Below, one piece after another: positions 22,435 through 32,249 of a DNA stretch of 64,000 bases. The stretch lies in contig NC_088306.1 of the NCBI RefSeq assembly GCF_032854445.1, positions 7,315,924 through 7,379,923 on the forward strand, given 5' to 3'. The position numbers and the translations under genes are program-made. The notes under the pieces are model-generated. The model ran no database searches, was not told the origin of the DNA, and was given only the letters and a program-made list of their open reading frames with translations. This DNA is from Liolophura sinensis (lineage: Eukaryota > Mollusca > Polyplacophora > Chitonida > Chitonidae). Each line of letters starts with the position of its first letter. Within the stretch, counting starts at the first letter, position 1.

Positions 22435-23854
22435 TAAACTCTGTCAGAAAAGAAACGCAACCCCTGACCTCGGATACCAAAAATTCGTTCGGATAAAGTT
22501 ATTCCTTCCAAACTAAATTTTGACGTCGCACACTGAACCATTCACGTGCAAATCATGTCAATGGCAGTTATAGTGTGGGGGTGTATAAAAGCCCATGTGC
22601 TTTCGTATTTTATTCATTCATTCGTCGACGAAAGACAGTCGGTAAAATGCCGCGACTGAGTGCTGCGGACCGAAATATCGCCATTGGTCGTCTTCAAGCC
22701 GGAGAAAGTTTTGGTACTATTGCACGACATCTAAATGTTCATAAAACAACGATATCCCGACTTTGGAGCCGTTACAACAACGTTAATTCGACCAACGATC
22801 GCCCGAGAAATGGAAGGCCAAGAATCACGACCCCACTTTCAAGATCGGTACATCCGGGTCCTTCATCTGCGTAATCGGCATGCCCTACCAACCGTGACTG
22901 CCACACAAATACCAGGTTTGAGGAGAGTGTCGGCTCAAACGATTAGGAACAGTCTGAAAGAAGCGGGTTTACGTGCCTGTAAACCAGTTGTTGGACCTGT
23001 ACAACGCCCCTTACATCGACGCCTACGACTCAGGTGGTGCAACAACGTAAGGATATGGGGCTTTACAAAACTGGAGGCGCATCTGGTTTTCTGATGAATC
23101 CCGTTTTCTTTTGACACGTCACGACGGAAGACAGCGTGTGTATAGGAGACGTCATGAACGCTTTGCGCCCATCTGCGTCCGGCAGGTGGACAGATTTGGC
23201 GGAGGCAGTGTTATGGTTTGGGGAGCCATCTCGTACAACCAGAAATCAGACTTGGTGATCGTTCCAGGGAACCTGACAGCCCAACGTTACATCAACCACG
23301 TGTTACAGCCTCACCTTCTCCCGATTGTTGACCGACAGACACAGCTTTTTCATCAGGACAACGCCAGGCCTCATACCGCACGTGCAACAATGAACTTTCT
23401 GCAGGATTCCAACGTCAATGTCTTGCCGCGGCCCTCTCAATCACCAGACCTCAAACCCTATTGAACACCTGTGGGATACTCTGGATCGACACGTGCGTCA
23501 ACGTCAGCCACCGCCACAGACGCTTCAACAAGCTCGCCGTTGCGTTACAGGAGGAGTGGAGGGCCATTCTCCAGGAGAGAATCCGGCGTCTTATCCGTTC
23601 TTGTCCAAGGAGATGCCCTGCAGTGATTGCAGCTCGTGGTGGTCATAACGAGATACTGAGGAAGACGCCCCCTGGTGAGCAACTGGTGTCTGTGAGATGA
23701 CTTTTGAAAGACAGTTTAAACATGACCATCTTGATTATTATTCTGCTAATTTCTGACTTCTGTCTTCAATAAGAAAAAAAGTTGTGCCGTCCTAAAAACT
23801 AAATATTACAATCTCTAAAATACGGGGGTAGCGTTTCTTTTTTGACAGAGTTTA
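22435..23854 (+). mobile_element. Tc1-like DNA transposon, structurally complete
   Basis: A 1,420-bp element with about 30-bp terminal inverted repeats (22435-22464 and 23825-23854; TAAACTCTGTCA...AGAAACGC), two mismatches, flanked by TA. One transposase gene fills it. It sits inside a family B repeat, and other B copies show the uninterrupted site. Confidence 0.93.
22647..23700 (+). pseudogene. Tc1/mariner transposase, DD34E, four frameshifts
   Basis: Starts at ATG 22647 (MPRLSAADRN), giving two N-terminal helix-turn-helix parts (GRLQAGESFGTIARHLNVHK; later PGLRRVSAQTIRNSL) for TIR binding, then the RNase-H-fold catalytic core: first Asp in WFSDESRF, second in FHQDNARPHTA, Glu in PIEHLWD. 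There are 34 residues between the second Asp and the Glu, i.e. DD34E. The frame changes four times, each time by one extra base: TTT at 22837-22839, AAAA at 23067-23070, AAA at 23453-23455, AA at 23530-23531. Without them the frame would be about 349 codons, the usual Tc1 length. All three catalytic residues are present. The enzyme would cut and paste DNA at TA sites; as written it cannot be made. Either the copy has decayed or the sequence carries homopolymer errors. Confidence 0.93.
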
Positions 23855-23856
23855 TA

Positions 23857-23930
23857 TCCAACGTGGCGTTCTAATTGAATACAATGAATATAGTGCCCCT
23901 AGCCCCCGTGGCAAGGGAATTAGACACAAT
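23857..23930 (+). repeat. Family B repeat, right part (split by Tc1)
   Basis: TCCAACGTGGCGTTCTAATTG, ATACAATGAATATAGTGCCCC and GGAATTAGACACAATC complete the B copy started at 22145. Confidence 0.7.
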
Positions 23931-23935
23931 CACGA

Positions 23936-24003
23936 ATGACTGAATGAATGATTATAGCTTAACGCCACATCGGCAATATTTCAGCCATATCGTGGCGAGG
24001 CAC
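23936..24003 (-). mobile_element. LINE-1w, 68-bp 3' end
   Basis: GAATGATTATAGCTTAACGCCACATCGGC and ATATTTCAGCCATATCGTGGCGAG: only the tail of the LINE, an extreme 5' truncation. Confidence 0.8.
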
Positions 24004-24159
24004 AGCGCCAGAGATTCTGGACGCTCTCTCCATATTTACTCTTGTAAGTAAATATGGTTACGCATAAGCAATGTGTAATTTTCCCTCGTGGGGTAGAAAG
24101 GGTGAGGTTTACTTACCAATAAATTTCTAAATCTGGGCGTCAAAAGAGACAATCGGATT

Positions 24160-24505
24160 CTAGCCGTCAGTCAAAATGGATGTTCCGGGTCAATAATGAA
24201 AGACTCATTTCCAAAACAACATTAAAATCTAACAAACTAGCAAAGAGCCTGAAAGTAAGAAACTTGGGCGTACTATGACAAGGAGAAGCAGTCAAGAGCT
24301 TTCAGATAAGGTGGAAAGACGCAAGGAATGTTCTAGGCGAATGAATGAAATCAATACCCAAGTCGTGCACCATGATAGCGTATAAGTTGTCGATAATCAA
24401 TTTGTGCTTTGATTGCATCTGCTCATTTAAATACAACGTGGCGATATAATTCAACTTGATGAATTATACCCAAGGGATTAAGCGGATTTAGACAAAATTA
24501 TAAAG
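24160..24505 (+). repeat. Family B repeat, uninterrupted
   Basis: AAAATGGATGTTCCGGGTCAATAATG, GAGAAGCAGTCAAGAGCTTTC, GGTGGAAAGACGCAAGGAATG, then TTGCATCTGCTCATTTAAATACAACGTGGCG across the position where Tc1 sits in the 22145 copy. Confidence 0.7.
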
Positions 24506-24509
24506 CAGA

Positions 24510-25215
24510 ATGCCAGGGTTCTTGGAATCTGTCCAGTTATACTTAAAAGAGGTTTTACTCATTGTAAAATTGAAAGAAAACTTAGAGTGAAGGCATTTCA
24601 TGGCACATCATTGATACACTTGCTTTTCGTTTTTGTTTTTTTTTAGTTTTCAGGAAAAACTTGCGACATTGATTGAAATCGTCGCATAACACATATAATC
24701 TAACAATTCTTAGAGGACAAGATGTATACACATCATATGCTGGACTCTTCAGTATATAACCATCGAAGTAGGGACATAGGGACATAGTGTCAGAATTGAA
24801 ATTATCTGTCTTGTTTCTATAGTCGGCTTGGCTAAAAACAGCTATGCCCTTCGATGCAAATAGAAATCCGGGCAAGGTATCATATGAAGAGTCCTTTAAA
24901 TCCACCGCATCTTTCACGTCCTTTGTAAATGTTGCAGACCGTTCAATGAAAAAACAACAACATCGAACCTGATAAAGGTATAAGAAAATACAGTCGTACT
25001 CGTAAAGTTCATAAAGTGCGCCTATGTCATCAAAGAGATCGTCAAAGTATGTTCCCTTTGAACATACTATTTTTTTTAAAAAGGATGATTATACAGCATC
25101 TGAGTAATTATTGACCTGTGACCCGTGATAAATTGCTGTTTACGTCACGGCAGTCTTGGACATTTTGGGCTAGGTGCAGTAGCACCTGCTACTGTTTAAG
25201 CATTGTTTTGGACTA
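24510..25215. other. No gene recognised
   Basis: A 111-codon minus frame (24582-24917) has no known domain and a Lys/Cys-heavy start expected from AT-rich DNA. Nothing else seen. Confidence 0.35.
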
Positions 25216-25219
25216 AAAC

Positions 25220-25338
25220 CAGGGCCGGTTTCATGAAGCTCACTTAGCTAAGTTTACCCTTAAATACCATCACCACGTATGTTATAGAGATATAAAGGGC
25301 TACTTAGCATTAAGTGTGCTTCATAAAATGGGCCCCTG
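25220..25338. repeat. Small palindromic MITE, copy 1
   Basis: About 119 bp. CAGGGCCGGTTTCATGAAGC at the left pairs with the reverse complement GCTTCATAAAATGGGCCCCTG at the right; the inner parts (CACTTAGCTAAGT, ACTTAGCATTAAGTG) also pair. Second copy at 29827-29958. Confidence 0.75.
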
Positions 25339-25356
25339 AACTGACTTTCATAGAAG

Positions 25357-25519
25357 GAATAAATGAATGTTTATGGCTTTACGTCTCATCGGCAATTTTT
25401 CAGCCATATCGTGGCGAGAACGTGTTCAAATGAGAATATACAAAGAAAAATAATTATGAAGACGAACGTATTTAAAACCAGGTAAAACAACCAAACCTTA
25501 GTTAAAACTCGAAAATCAC

Positions 25520-25611
<92 letters not shown>

Positions 25612-26078
25612 GCAGATATTAAGCTTACTGTGTAGAATGTTTGCCAAATATGAAGTCTACACAGTCATTCGGCCAAAATATGCCATATTGGGCATCACAT
25701 CCAACACACGAGCGAGCACTGCTCCCATCTGGGATGTAGATATATGTTAGATGAGAATGCCCGATACGACACTTCGTTAAAACTCCTTGGTCTCTACGAG
25801 ACATTCCAGAAGTATAAGAATTGTAGCCAATGACAGGATGAATGGCATGCAGTTTGTTATGGACATGGAAGTCCCATTCACCCTGCCAAAGCCGACGAAT
25901 ATATTTAAGAATATTAGACTTCATGTCATTATACGGAATTTTAACCCGTGATACAGGTTTATACAGGGCAGCTCTCGCTTCCCTGTCTACGACAGTGTTT
26001 CCATAGATATCAGTATGACTTGGTATACAACAGAATACAATATCTTTACCCCTTTTAATTAATTTTCTAAGGATTTTG
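25357..26078 (-). mobile_element. LINE-1w copy, 5'-truncated, with (AT)n expansion
   Basis: Tail ATAAATGAATG and CAGCCATATCGTGGCGAGAAC, then ORF2 C-terminal coding (SRRDQGVLTKCRIGHS; CVGCDAQYG), then the RNase-H-side tether (YNSYTS...IHPV, KLHAIHP). ATAGAAG lies at both borders (25350-25356, 26079-26085), a probable short target duplication. The stretch that in other copies lies between the tail and the ORF2 stop is replaced by the AT tract. Confidence 0.85.
25522..25609. repeat. (AT)44 microsatellite
   Basis: 88 bases of uninterrupted TA/AT dinucleotide inside the LINE copy. It appears to have grown at the site of TATATCTGGAAAG...TATGTATATAAC-like sequence seen in the other copies and replaces roughly 150 bp of them. 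Confidence 0.95.
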
Positions 26079-26194
26079 ATAGAAGATGGATAACCCGATT
26101 ACGTGTTACAGACCATTTGCCAATTTTCTTTGAAGGTGACTGTAAATCTCTTGTATGTAAATATGGACAAAGGGTCCAGAATATCTGGCGCTTT

Positions 26195-26765
26195 GCTTCA
26201 TGATTGTGTCTAATTCTGCTTAACCGGGGACTAAGGGCTGTATATTCATCGTGTTGAGTTAGACCGGCATCTTGGATATATTAGTTGCAATCAACAGCGC
26301 AACTGAGATACATATTTTGTTATCGACAACTGATATTCTAGCATGGTACACGATTTGAATACCGAATTCATTCAGGCGCCTAGAACATACTTTGCGGCTT
26401 TCCAACATCATCGAAAACTGTTGACTTCTTCTCTTTACATTTATTTATTTATTTCGTTGGTGTTTTACGCCGTACTCAAGAATATTTCACTTACACGACG
26501 GCGGCCAGCATTATGGTGTGAGGAAAACGGGCAGAGCCCGGGGGAAACCCACGACCATCCGCGGGATGCCGGCAGCCCTTCCCACCTAGGGCCGGAGAGG
26601 AACTTCTCTTTATATAATTCCGTCCTATTTGTCGTAGCGTATATACTTTCTTAGTTCTTTGGTGGTTTGTGTTATACGTCCCTTTTTGGCCTTGCGACTA
26701 TTGACGCGGAACGTATTTATTTGTTAACGACTGGTATACGTCTGTTTCGACGTATAGAACCATAA
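26195..26765 (-). repeat. Family B repeat, interrupted by a SINE
   Basis: GATTGTGTCTAATTCTGCTTAACC, GGATATATTAGTTGCAATC, TATTTTGTTATCGACAACTGATA and CATCGAAAACTGTTGACTTC on the left of the SINE; TATATAATTCCGTCC, CGACTGGTATACG and CTGTTTCGACG on the right. Together they give the longest B copy in the window. Confidence 0.7.
26428..26612 (-). mobile_element. SINE-1, headless, with target duplication
   Basis: SINE body 26438-26602: (TTTA)n tail, GTTTTACGCCGTACTC, GGCGGCCAGCATTATGGTG, ending near GGCCGGAGAGGAA. CTTCTCTTTA at 26428-26437 is repeated at 26603-26612, proving a retrotransposition event into the B repeat. 5' truncated before the tRNA-like head. Confidence 0.92.
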
Positions 26766-26769
26766 TTTG

Positions 26770-27950
26770 ACGTCATGACCTTTTGAGATCTTGGCTCAGA
26801 TTCAGACGCACTGGCTCTCCAATCGGCTTGGTACCAGTGTTGGTCATTCGTACTCTGCTTCTTCGGGACTACCAGTATTTAGAAAAAATGATAGATGTAC
26901 AAACATAGTTTTACAAGTCATATTTAATAATGCTTTCAGGTGGTTGCTACTCTATTGATATAGCTTCAGTGCTAGCATTAAGTTTGTCATCAATAATGTC
27001 CCCTAATTTGAGGAGGTTTTGTGTAAAGATGTCTTATTCAAAGGGTCTATTCAAGTATTATTTGTTTATTGAGGGTAAGTCTGGCATCTGATGCTATGTT
27101 TGTCTCGTCGTTACATTCCAAATAGAATGAACTGTTACACTGGTTGCCATTTTCTTCTCTCCGCGCCATAGCTGGGAAGTTGTCCCGAAATATATCTAGT
27201 TATACAGTTGTTCTTAACGCCGTACTTACGAATTTTTCACAGTAGATGGCGGTCTATTTTATGAATGGTGCCAACGTAAGTGGAAGACAAGTGCTTGAAG
27301 AGCACGGAGAGCACTAACGGTTACAGTTGCAGTTGACATCGCTGTGTTTTGTACCTAATAATGCTTACGTTATGGTACTAGGGTGTGGTCGATCAGTTAG
27401 TGTTATCAGTGCCCCATGAACAGTGAGGCGGGCGTGGAAACTACATGCAAATCCATCAGAAATAAAATTACAAATCAATTTAGCCCAAATCGTGGGCAAC
27501 TATATCGTCATCATATGGTAACACATTTTGACGTATCTACATCGGATACAGTATACATTTTATTACCTGACCCAGATGAGGCTTTGAGTTCATAAATAAC
27601 TGAAGACTCCAACGGATGGTGAAGTCTAGACATCTCTATTAGTGTCCTGTACTTTAGACAGCAATCCCCAGACCACTAATGTCGCCTGTCTGAATCAAGC
27701 CAGTAACGGTTCCCCTGCATGGCAGCACATCATTAGATTTTCACGTCTACATCGAACGGCGTACATCCTGTCTTGCCGTCCCCCATAGATAACCTTGGCT
27801 ACTCAATAAAGCTCAAAATGTCACATGGTGCAAAATATCAGTAGAATAATTAATGAAGCAAATAATATTGTTCACGTGGCTGATTCTAGAAGATATGGAC
27901 ATAAGTAGGATGTCTGTTGCTTACATTTAATGTTTTGGTATACCGAATGT
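26770..27950. other. No gene recognised
   Basis: A short weak SINE-tail echo near 27215-27255 (CTTAACGCCGTACTTACG, TTTTTCACAG). Otherwise unmatched sequence with only short frames. Confidence 0.4.
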
Positions 27951-27956
27951 GATGAC

Positions 27957-28350
27957 AATACAACATTTTAAATAAGTTCAGACCAGTGACAGCTAATAAA
28001 TTGCAAGTAACATCGTTCAATATTTTTCTTTACGTAATTCTGCTTAAACCATGGCGCTATACGGGGTGTGTAATTTGCTACTATTTAAACATTTACATGC
28101 ACAATTCGATTAACATCCTGACAGGTAAATAGACAATTAAGATTTACAGCAGAGAGAAAAGACGACATTGTGATAGTTGCACGTAGCACGTGTAATACAG
28201 CCTCTTGTCAAATTACCTCGGTTAAGGTTTTGTACTAACTGCTAATGTAAATGCATAAATTGTAGCAAATTACACGCCCCCTTCCACAATAGCTTAGGCA
28301 GAATTAGGTAAAAAATGCAATGATGACATTAAACACACCATAACACTAAA
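27957..28350. repeat. Family A foldback, full palindromic copy
   Basis: Two arms in opposite orientation. Left arm reads TTACGTAATTCTGCTTAAACC, GTGTAATTTGCTACTATTTAAAC and GACAGGTAAATAGACAA; the right arm holds the reverse of the same series (CCTCTTGTCAAATTACC, GTAAATGCATAAATTGTAGC, AAATTACACGCCCCC, GCAGAATTAGGTAAAAA). The centre is GACGACATTGTGATAGTTG. Arms are roughly three-quarters identical by eye. No coding capacity, so a non-autonomous foldback-type element is the best reading. Confidence 0.75.
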
Positions 28351-28835
28351 ACAATGCAAAAGGAACCTCGAGATCGTATTTCACTGATAACACATGACTA
28401 TTTTCCAATAAGTACCCTGTCGTCGCCGATCTGATTTTACCTTCTGTGTTGTAAATCTTTTTATACATTGGAATACTTTATAAAATAATAATAAGCAGCC
28501 GATTATAGATTCTCTTTGGCTTAGAAGTGATTTTAACTGTTGCAGAATTATTAATCTTACCATATCATATATAATAAAAATCTTAATAATTTGCGCAGAC
28601 TGGAATACAAAGACATAGAAAACGGAATAATGGTATTTAGTTATAGCACATCTCACTGATCTTCTTACATGTACCTTCAAAACGCTCATGCTCAGAGAAC
28701 ACTATTTGAAGCCGTTTGCAAGCCATCAAAAACAATGTCAAAGGTTAAGGCAGGCCTTGCGTCAATTCCCCAAGCTGGATACATCACGGTTTTTCATCCA
28801 ACAATCTTATCTACCTTTTTGTGAGTTTTCTTTAC

Positions 28836-29020
28836 TTATTTATTTATTACATTGGTGTTTTACGCCGTACTCAAGAATATTTTACTTATACGACGGTGGC
28901 CAGCATTATGGTGGAAGGAAACCGGGCAGAGCCCGGTGTAAACCAACGAATATCTACAGGTTGCTGGCAGACCTTCCCACGTACAGTCGGAGGGGAAGCT
29001 AGCATGAGCTGGACATAGGA
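28836..29020 (-). mobile_element. SINE-1, 3' two-thirds
   Basis: (TTTA)n, GTGTTTTACGCCGTACTC, GGTGGCCAGCATTATGGTGG, ACCGGGCAGAGCCCGG and GGTTGCTGGCAGACCTTCCCAC. The overlapping frames across it are SINE sequence, not genes. Confidence 0.88.
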
Positions 29021-29690
29021 AACCCGGAGAACAGTTTTACAAAAAGACAGAATTTAGGCGTTGAAACAGACATCTGCATGGTACCTTTCAACAACAATGG
29101 ACGTAATCGCCAAAATTTTGACAAGTTGACAAGTTATAGTACAAGCAGCTTGCAGCAACATGTTGTAGCACTGGCTGGAGATACATTGACCAATCTCGCA
29201 TATGTATTCAAGTACACAAGATTTGATCCGGTTTGATGACAGCTTATTTAATCAGTTTCTGTTCAGATGGACCCGAGTTTACACTGGCACTCCAACTATA
29301 TAATACTGTTATTTCACTGTGCATTGAAACGTACGGGTTTACAGTTCGACAGATGAAATACCCCGACACTTCCAAGATTACACATACCCCAATTTTTGTG
29401 ATTTAATTTTTCTATTTTAATCGACACTACTTTGGTTGTGTTTATTAAGTCTCCATTGTTTGCTCCCAACACTATGTAATTGCACATCAATATCCTTCAT
29501 CAGAACATCATCTTTTACGTGGTGTTAAACTGTGTGTTCACCAATCACACATGGATTGTGGTTTTTATCAGGAGTCGACCATTATACAGCAATTACTTTA
29601 AGTGCCTTCATTTAATAATGCAACATTGTTCTTCCAGACAAGCGCTAGAAACGATTTGCAGTCCACATTCAACACACTTGTCACAAGAAA
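29020..29690. other. No gene recognised
   Basis: AT-rich; an 80-codon frame from 29480 continues into A-like sequence near 29720 and shows no domain. Confidence 0.4.
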
Positions 29691-29826
29691 AAACACATCG
29701 CCAAGGCATCGCCAATTTCTAAACAACTGCCACAATGTCATCATTGTTCAGGTTTTACTCTCTGCTGTAGTCTTTATATTGTATTTCGGCATAAACCAAC
29801 AATCTGCATAAACCAACACTCTGCGT

Positions 29827-29958
29827 TCCCCCGGTTTCATGAAGCTTACTTAGTGTGAACTTACCCTTGGCTAAGTACACTTTATTTCTCTACAACATAC
29901 GTTGCCATGGTAGTGAAGGGCTTACCTAGACAAGTGAGCTTCATGAAACCGGCCCCTG
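29827..29958. repeat. Small palindromic MITE, copy 2
   Basis: CCCGGTTTCATGAAGCTTACTT at the left pairs with AGTGAGCTTCATGAAACCGG at the right, and the inner parts also pair, so nearly the whole 130 bp can fold. Same family as 25220-25338. Confidence 0.8.
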
Positions 29959-30159
29959 GTTCATTTAGTATCATTTTATTGTTATTGTTTATTAGATCCG
30001 ACAGACAGTTATAATATTTCACCGGCTAGGTTGGAACATTTGTCCATTATCACGCTGTCCTCACAACTCTGGTTTTACTCTCTATACCATAAATGTTTCA
30101 CATTCAAGTGCATATACACTGTTGACTTGGACATTTAATTGTTTTTCAGTAATCAATCT

Positions 30160-30365
30160 AAGCGTCAAGTCCAACATTCGTATCCAACTCGTAAACGATA
30201 AAAGGGCGTTCCAAGCCGGTAATCGCAAGACTTCTTAGCTTAACAACCTAAAACACCAATCCCCAATGAAATTTCCAAGAAATAAACAGAGCAAGCGTCA
30301 TGTAAAAGAGAGACACTCAATAGTTTTCAGGCGAAACAGCCGATATTCTAGGCATGTCACCGGGA
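30160..30365 (+). repeat. Family B repeat fragment
   Basis: CATTCGTATCCAACTCGT, AAAGGGCGTTCCAAGCCGG, CTCAATAGTTTTCAGGCG and GATATTCTAGGC. A second, weaker B copy follows at 30640-30790 (ACATATACCAGCCGTCATCC, TTAAGAAAGAACATAAAATACG). Confidence 0.5.
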
Positions 30366-30799
30366 GACAGTTCGTAGAAGAATGTCTTTTTACGCTTAGA
30401 TCCAATTTAAGTTTCACACTGATAGTTTCTGAATAATTTCCAGGAGGAAAACTGATACATGTTGCCAACAACAGTCTACCGATATAGATCCAAATATTAT
30501 GTACAACCAGGAATTTCTCTAGTCTGCTACAAATCCTAATCTTTCGCCGCCTCAGCGACGCTCAGACTGCGATAACTTCCGTTGCATTGATTTTAATAAT
30601 GCGCTTGAAAAGGGGAATGTTTAAAACCTATGTCTCAAAGCAGACATATACCAGCCGTCATCCAAAATCAATAACAGTGAGGTCAATTTCAAAAAAAAAT
30701 GTGCACAACAACCACCTAAGAATTAAGAAAGAACATAAAATACGAAACTAAAGACATGCAATCAGCTGTTTCAGTGATGATGAAAGAAGCACCGAAACA

Positions 30800-31500
30800 C
30801 AGCCACATGTACTGGGAAGTTCAGGTTATAGGCGCCTTGCCATATTCAGGGGTCAGCGCCTAAATATTGGAGAAAATCGAGGAAGCTATAAGAACAGGGC
30901 TTATTGCCTCATCATTTTGTCGTCACCCCATATTACTTAATAAGGTGCGTAGTATCGGCTGCAATGGGATGTATACTTGGATAACAGAATATTTAATAAA
31001 GTAGACGATGTGTATTCCTTTCTTTTCCTTTGTTTTTCAGCGGATTTTGGGTCCGAGATAAATGAATAGATCTAAGCAGTTAAGAATTTCTGTCAACCTG
31101 TTGGTATTTGGGTAAGAGTATTTACATTTAGTATACTCTGTACTTCTATGATGTGATACGGTTTCTCGATAAACACTTAATCGGGGCTTATGGCTTGTAG
31201 CGCGCACTTCTACCTGCTGTGACTCCCGGATTTGTTCATTGTGGTGATTGCATCTAAATGTCTATATGAGAAGGCTTTTTAGTTTGATCGGACGCTAGTA
31301 AAGGCGCCTTTGATGACCTCGTCACGGTCATGTGGATTACCTCACTCTCAAGTAACCTTAAGTGCTTATATACATACTCAAATGGTGGTACATGCAAATT
31401 GTCGTCTAGCTTTGCAGGCATTACGGAAAGCCATATCTACTTAGTACTCCATTTTCATGCCGTAAACAACACCTGACTATTTCAGTCCTGTGGCTTATCT
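30800..31500. other. No gene recognised
   Basis: Unmatched sequence leading up to the G run; no frame over 65 codons. Confidence 0.4.
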
Positions 31501-31511
31501 GTTCACACAAT

Positions 31512-31538
31512 GGGGGGGGGGGGGGGGGGGGGGGGGGG
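31512..31538 (+). repeat. Poly-G run of 27
   Basis: 27 consecutive G, followed by further G blocks (GGAAGGGGGGCGGGGAGGG). Strong G-quadruplex potential on this strand. Length is likely variable and hard to sequence. Confidence 0.95.
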
Positions 31539-31639
31539 TGGAAGGGGGGCGGGGAGGGAAACGCTGAGGTTGAACTTAGTATGCGAAAGCTAACAATTTT
31601 TTTTTGATACATGAGAGCTTCTCTCTTGTGTGTTACCGG

Positions 31640-31785
31640 CTTTATTTCCTATTTGTATAACTTCTTACATACCTTTGTCTTTGGCAGCTAGTGTTAAACG
31701 TTGTTTTGGAAATGGACCTTGCGATTATCGAGTTGGAACGCCCTTTACGGACTATAAATGGTATATGAATGTCTTACATGACGCC
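31640..31785 (-). repeat. Family B repeat fragment
   Basis: TTAAACGTTGTTTTGGAAATGG, GCGATTATCGAGTTGGAACG and GGTATATGAATGTCTTAC correspond to one end of family B. Confidence 0.5.
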
Positions 31786-32249
31786 TGTATTTGTACTAAT
31801 TGACAGGAACCACAAATGATTTGCTGTTGTTTTTTTTTTCAATCTGACCAAAACTACTTAATGGTATGTCGTTATAATTCATCAAACCAACCGTGTTCTT
31901 CCGTGGCATTGAAATGTTTGTTCACTTTTGACTTAAGGCTCTTTTCAGTGGTGGATGTGCATTTAGGAATTAACTTAAGTACCTTCGTTTCTATAATAAT
32001 GCTACATTGTATTTACAGAGGATCACTGCTAACGATCTGTGTCTTCTACGCTACCAACCTTGTCAGTGGACAAATCCGAAACGAGATTTTCTTACCCTTT
32101 CTGTGTTCTTACCCAAGGAGATCGACAATCAGCGCAAAATTCTAACTCTAACCTAGGTAATGTGACAAGAGGCCATATTTCTCCCGTTACGTGTGATTAT
32201 TTGCCAAGCCTCTTTGCTGCTCTGGTTTACTCTTAAAGCTGTAGAGTTG

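Noticed and set aside
28688-29018. 104- and 65-codon frames
   Set aside because: Both run through the SINE-1 copy at 28836-29020; the same peptide appears wherever that SINE is read in this frame.
31421-31612. Proline-rich protein on the minus strand
   Set aside because: The Pro run is the translation of the 27-G homopolymer.
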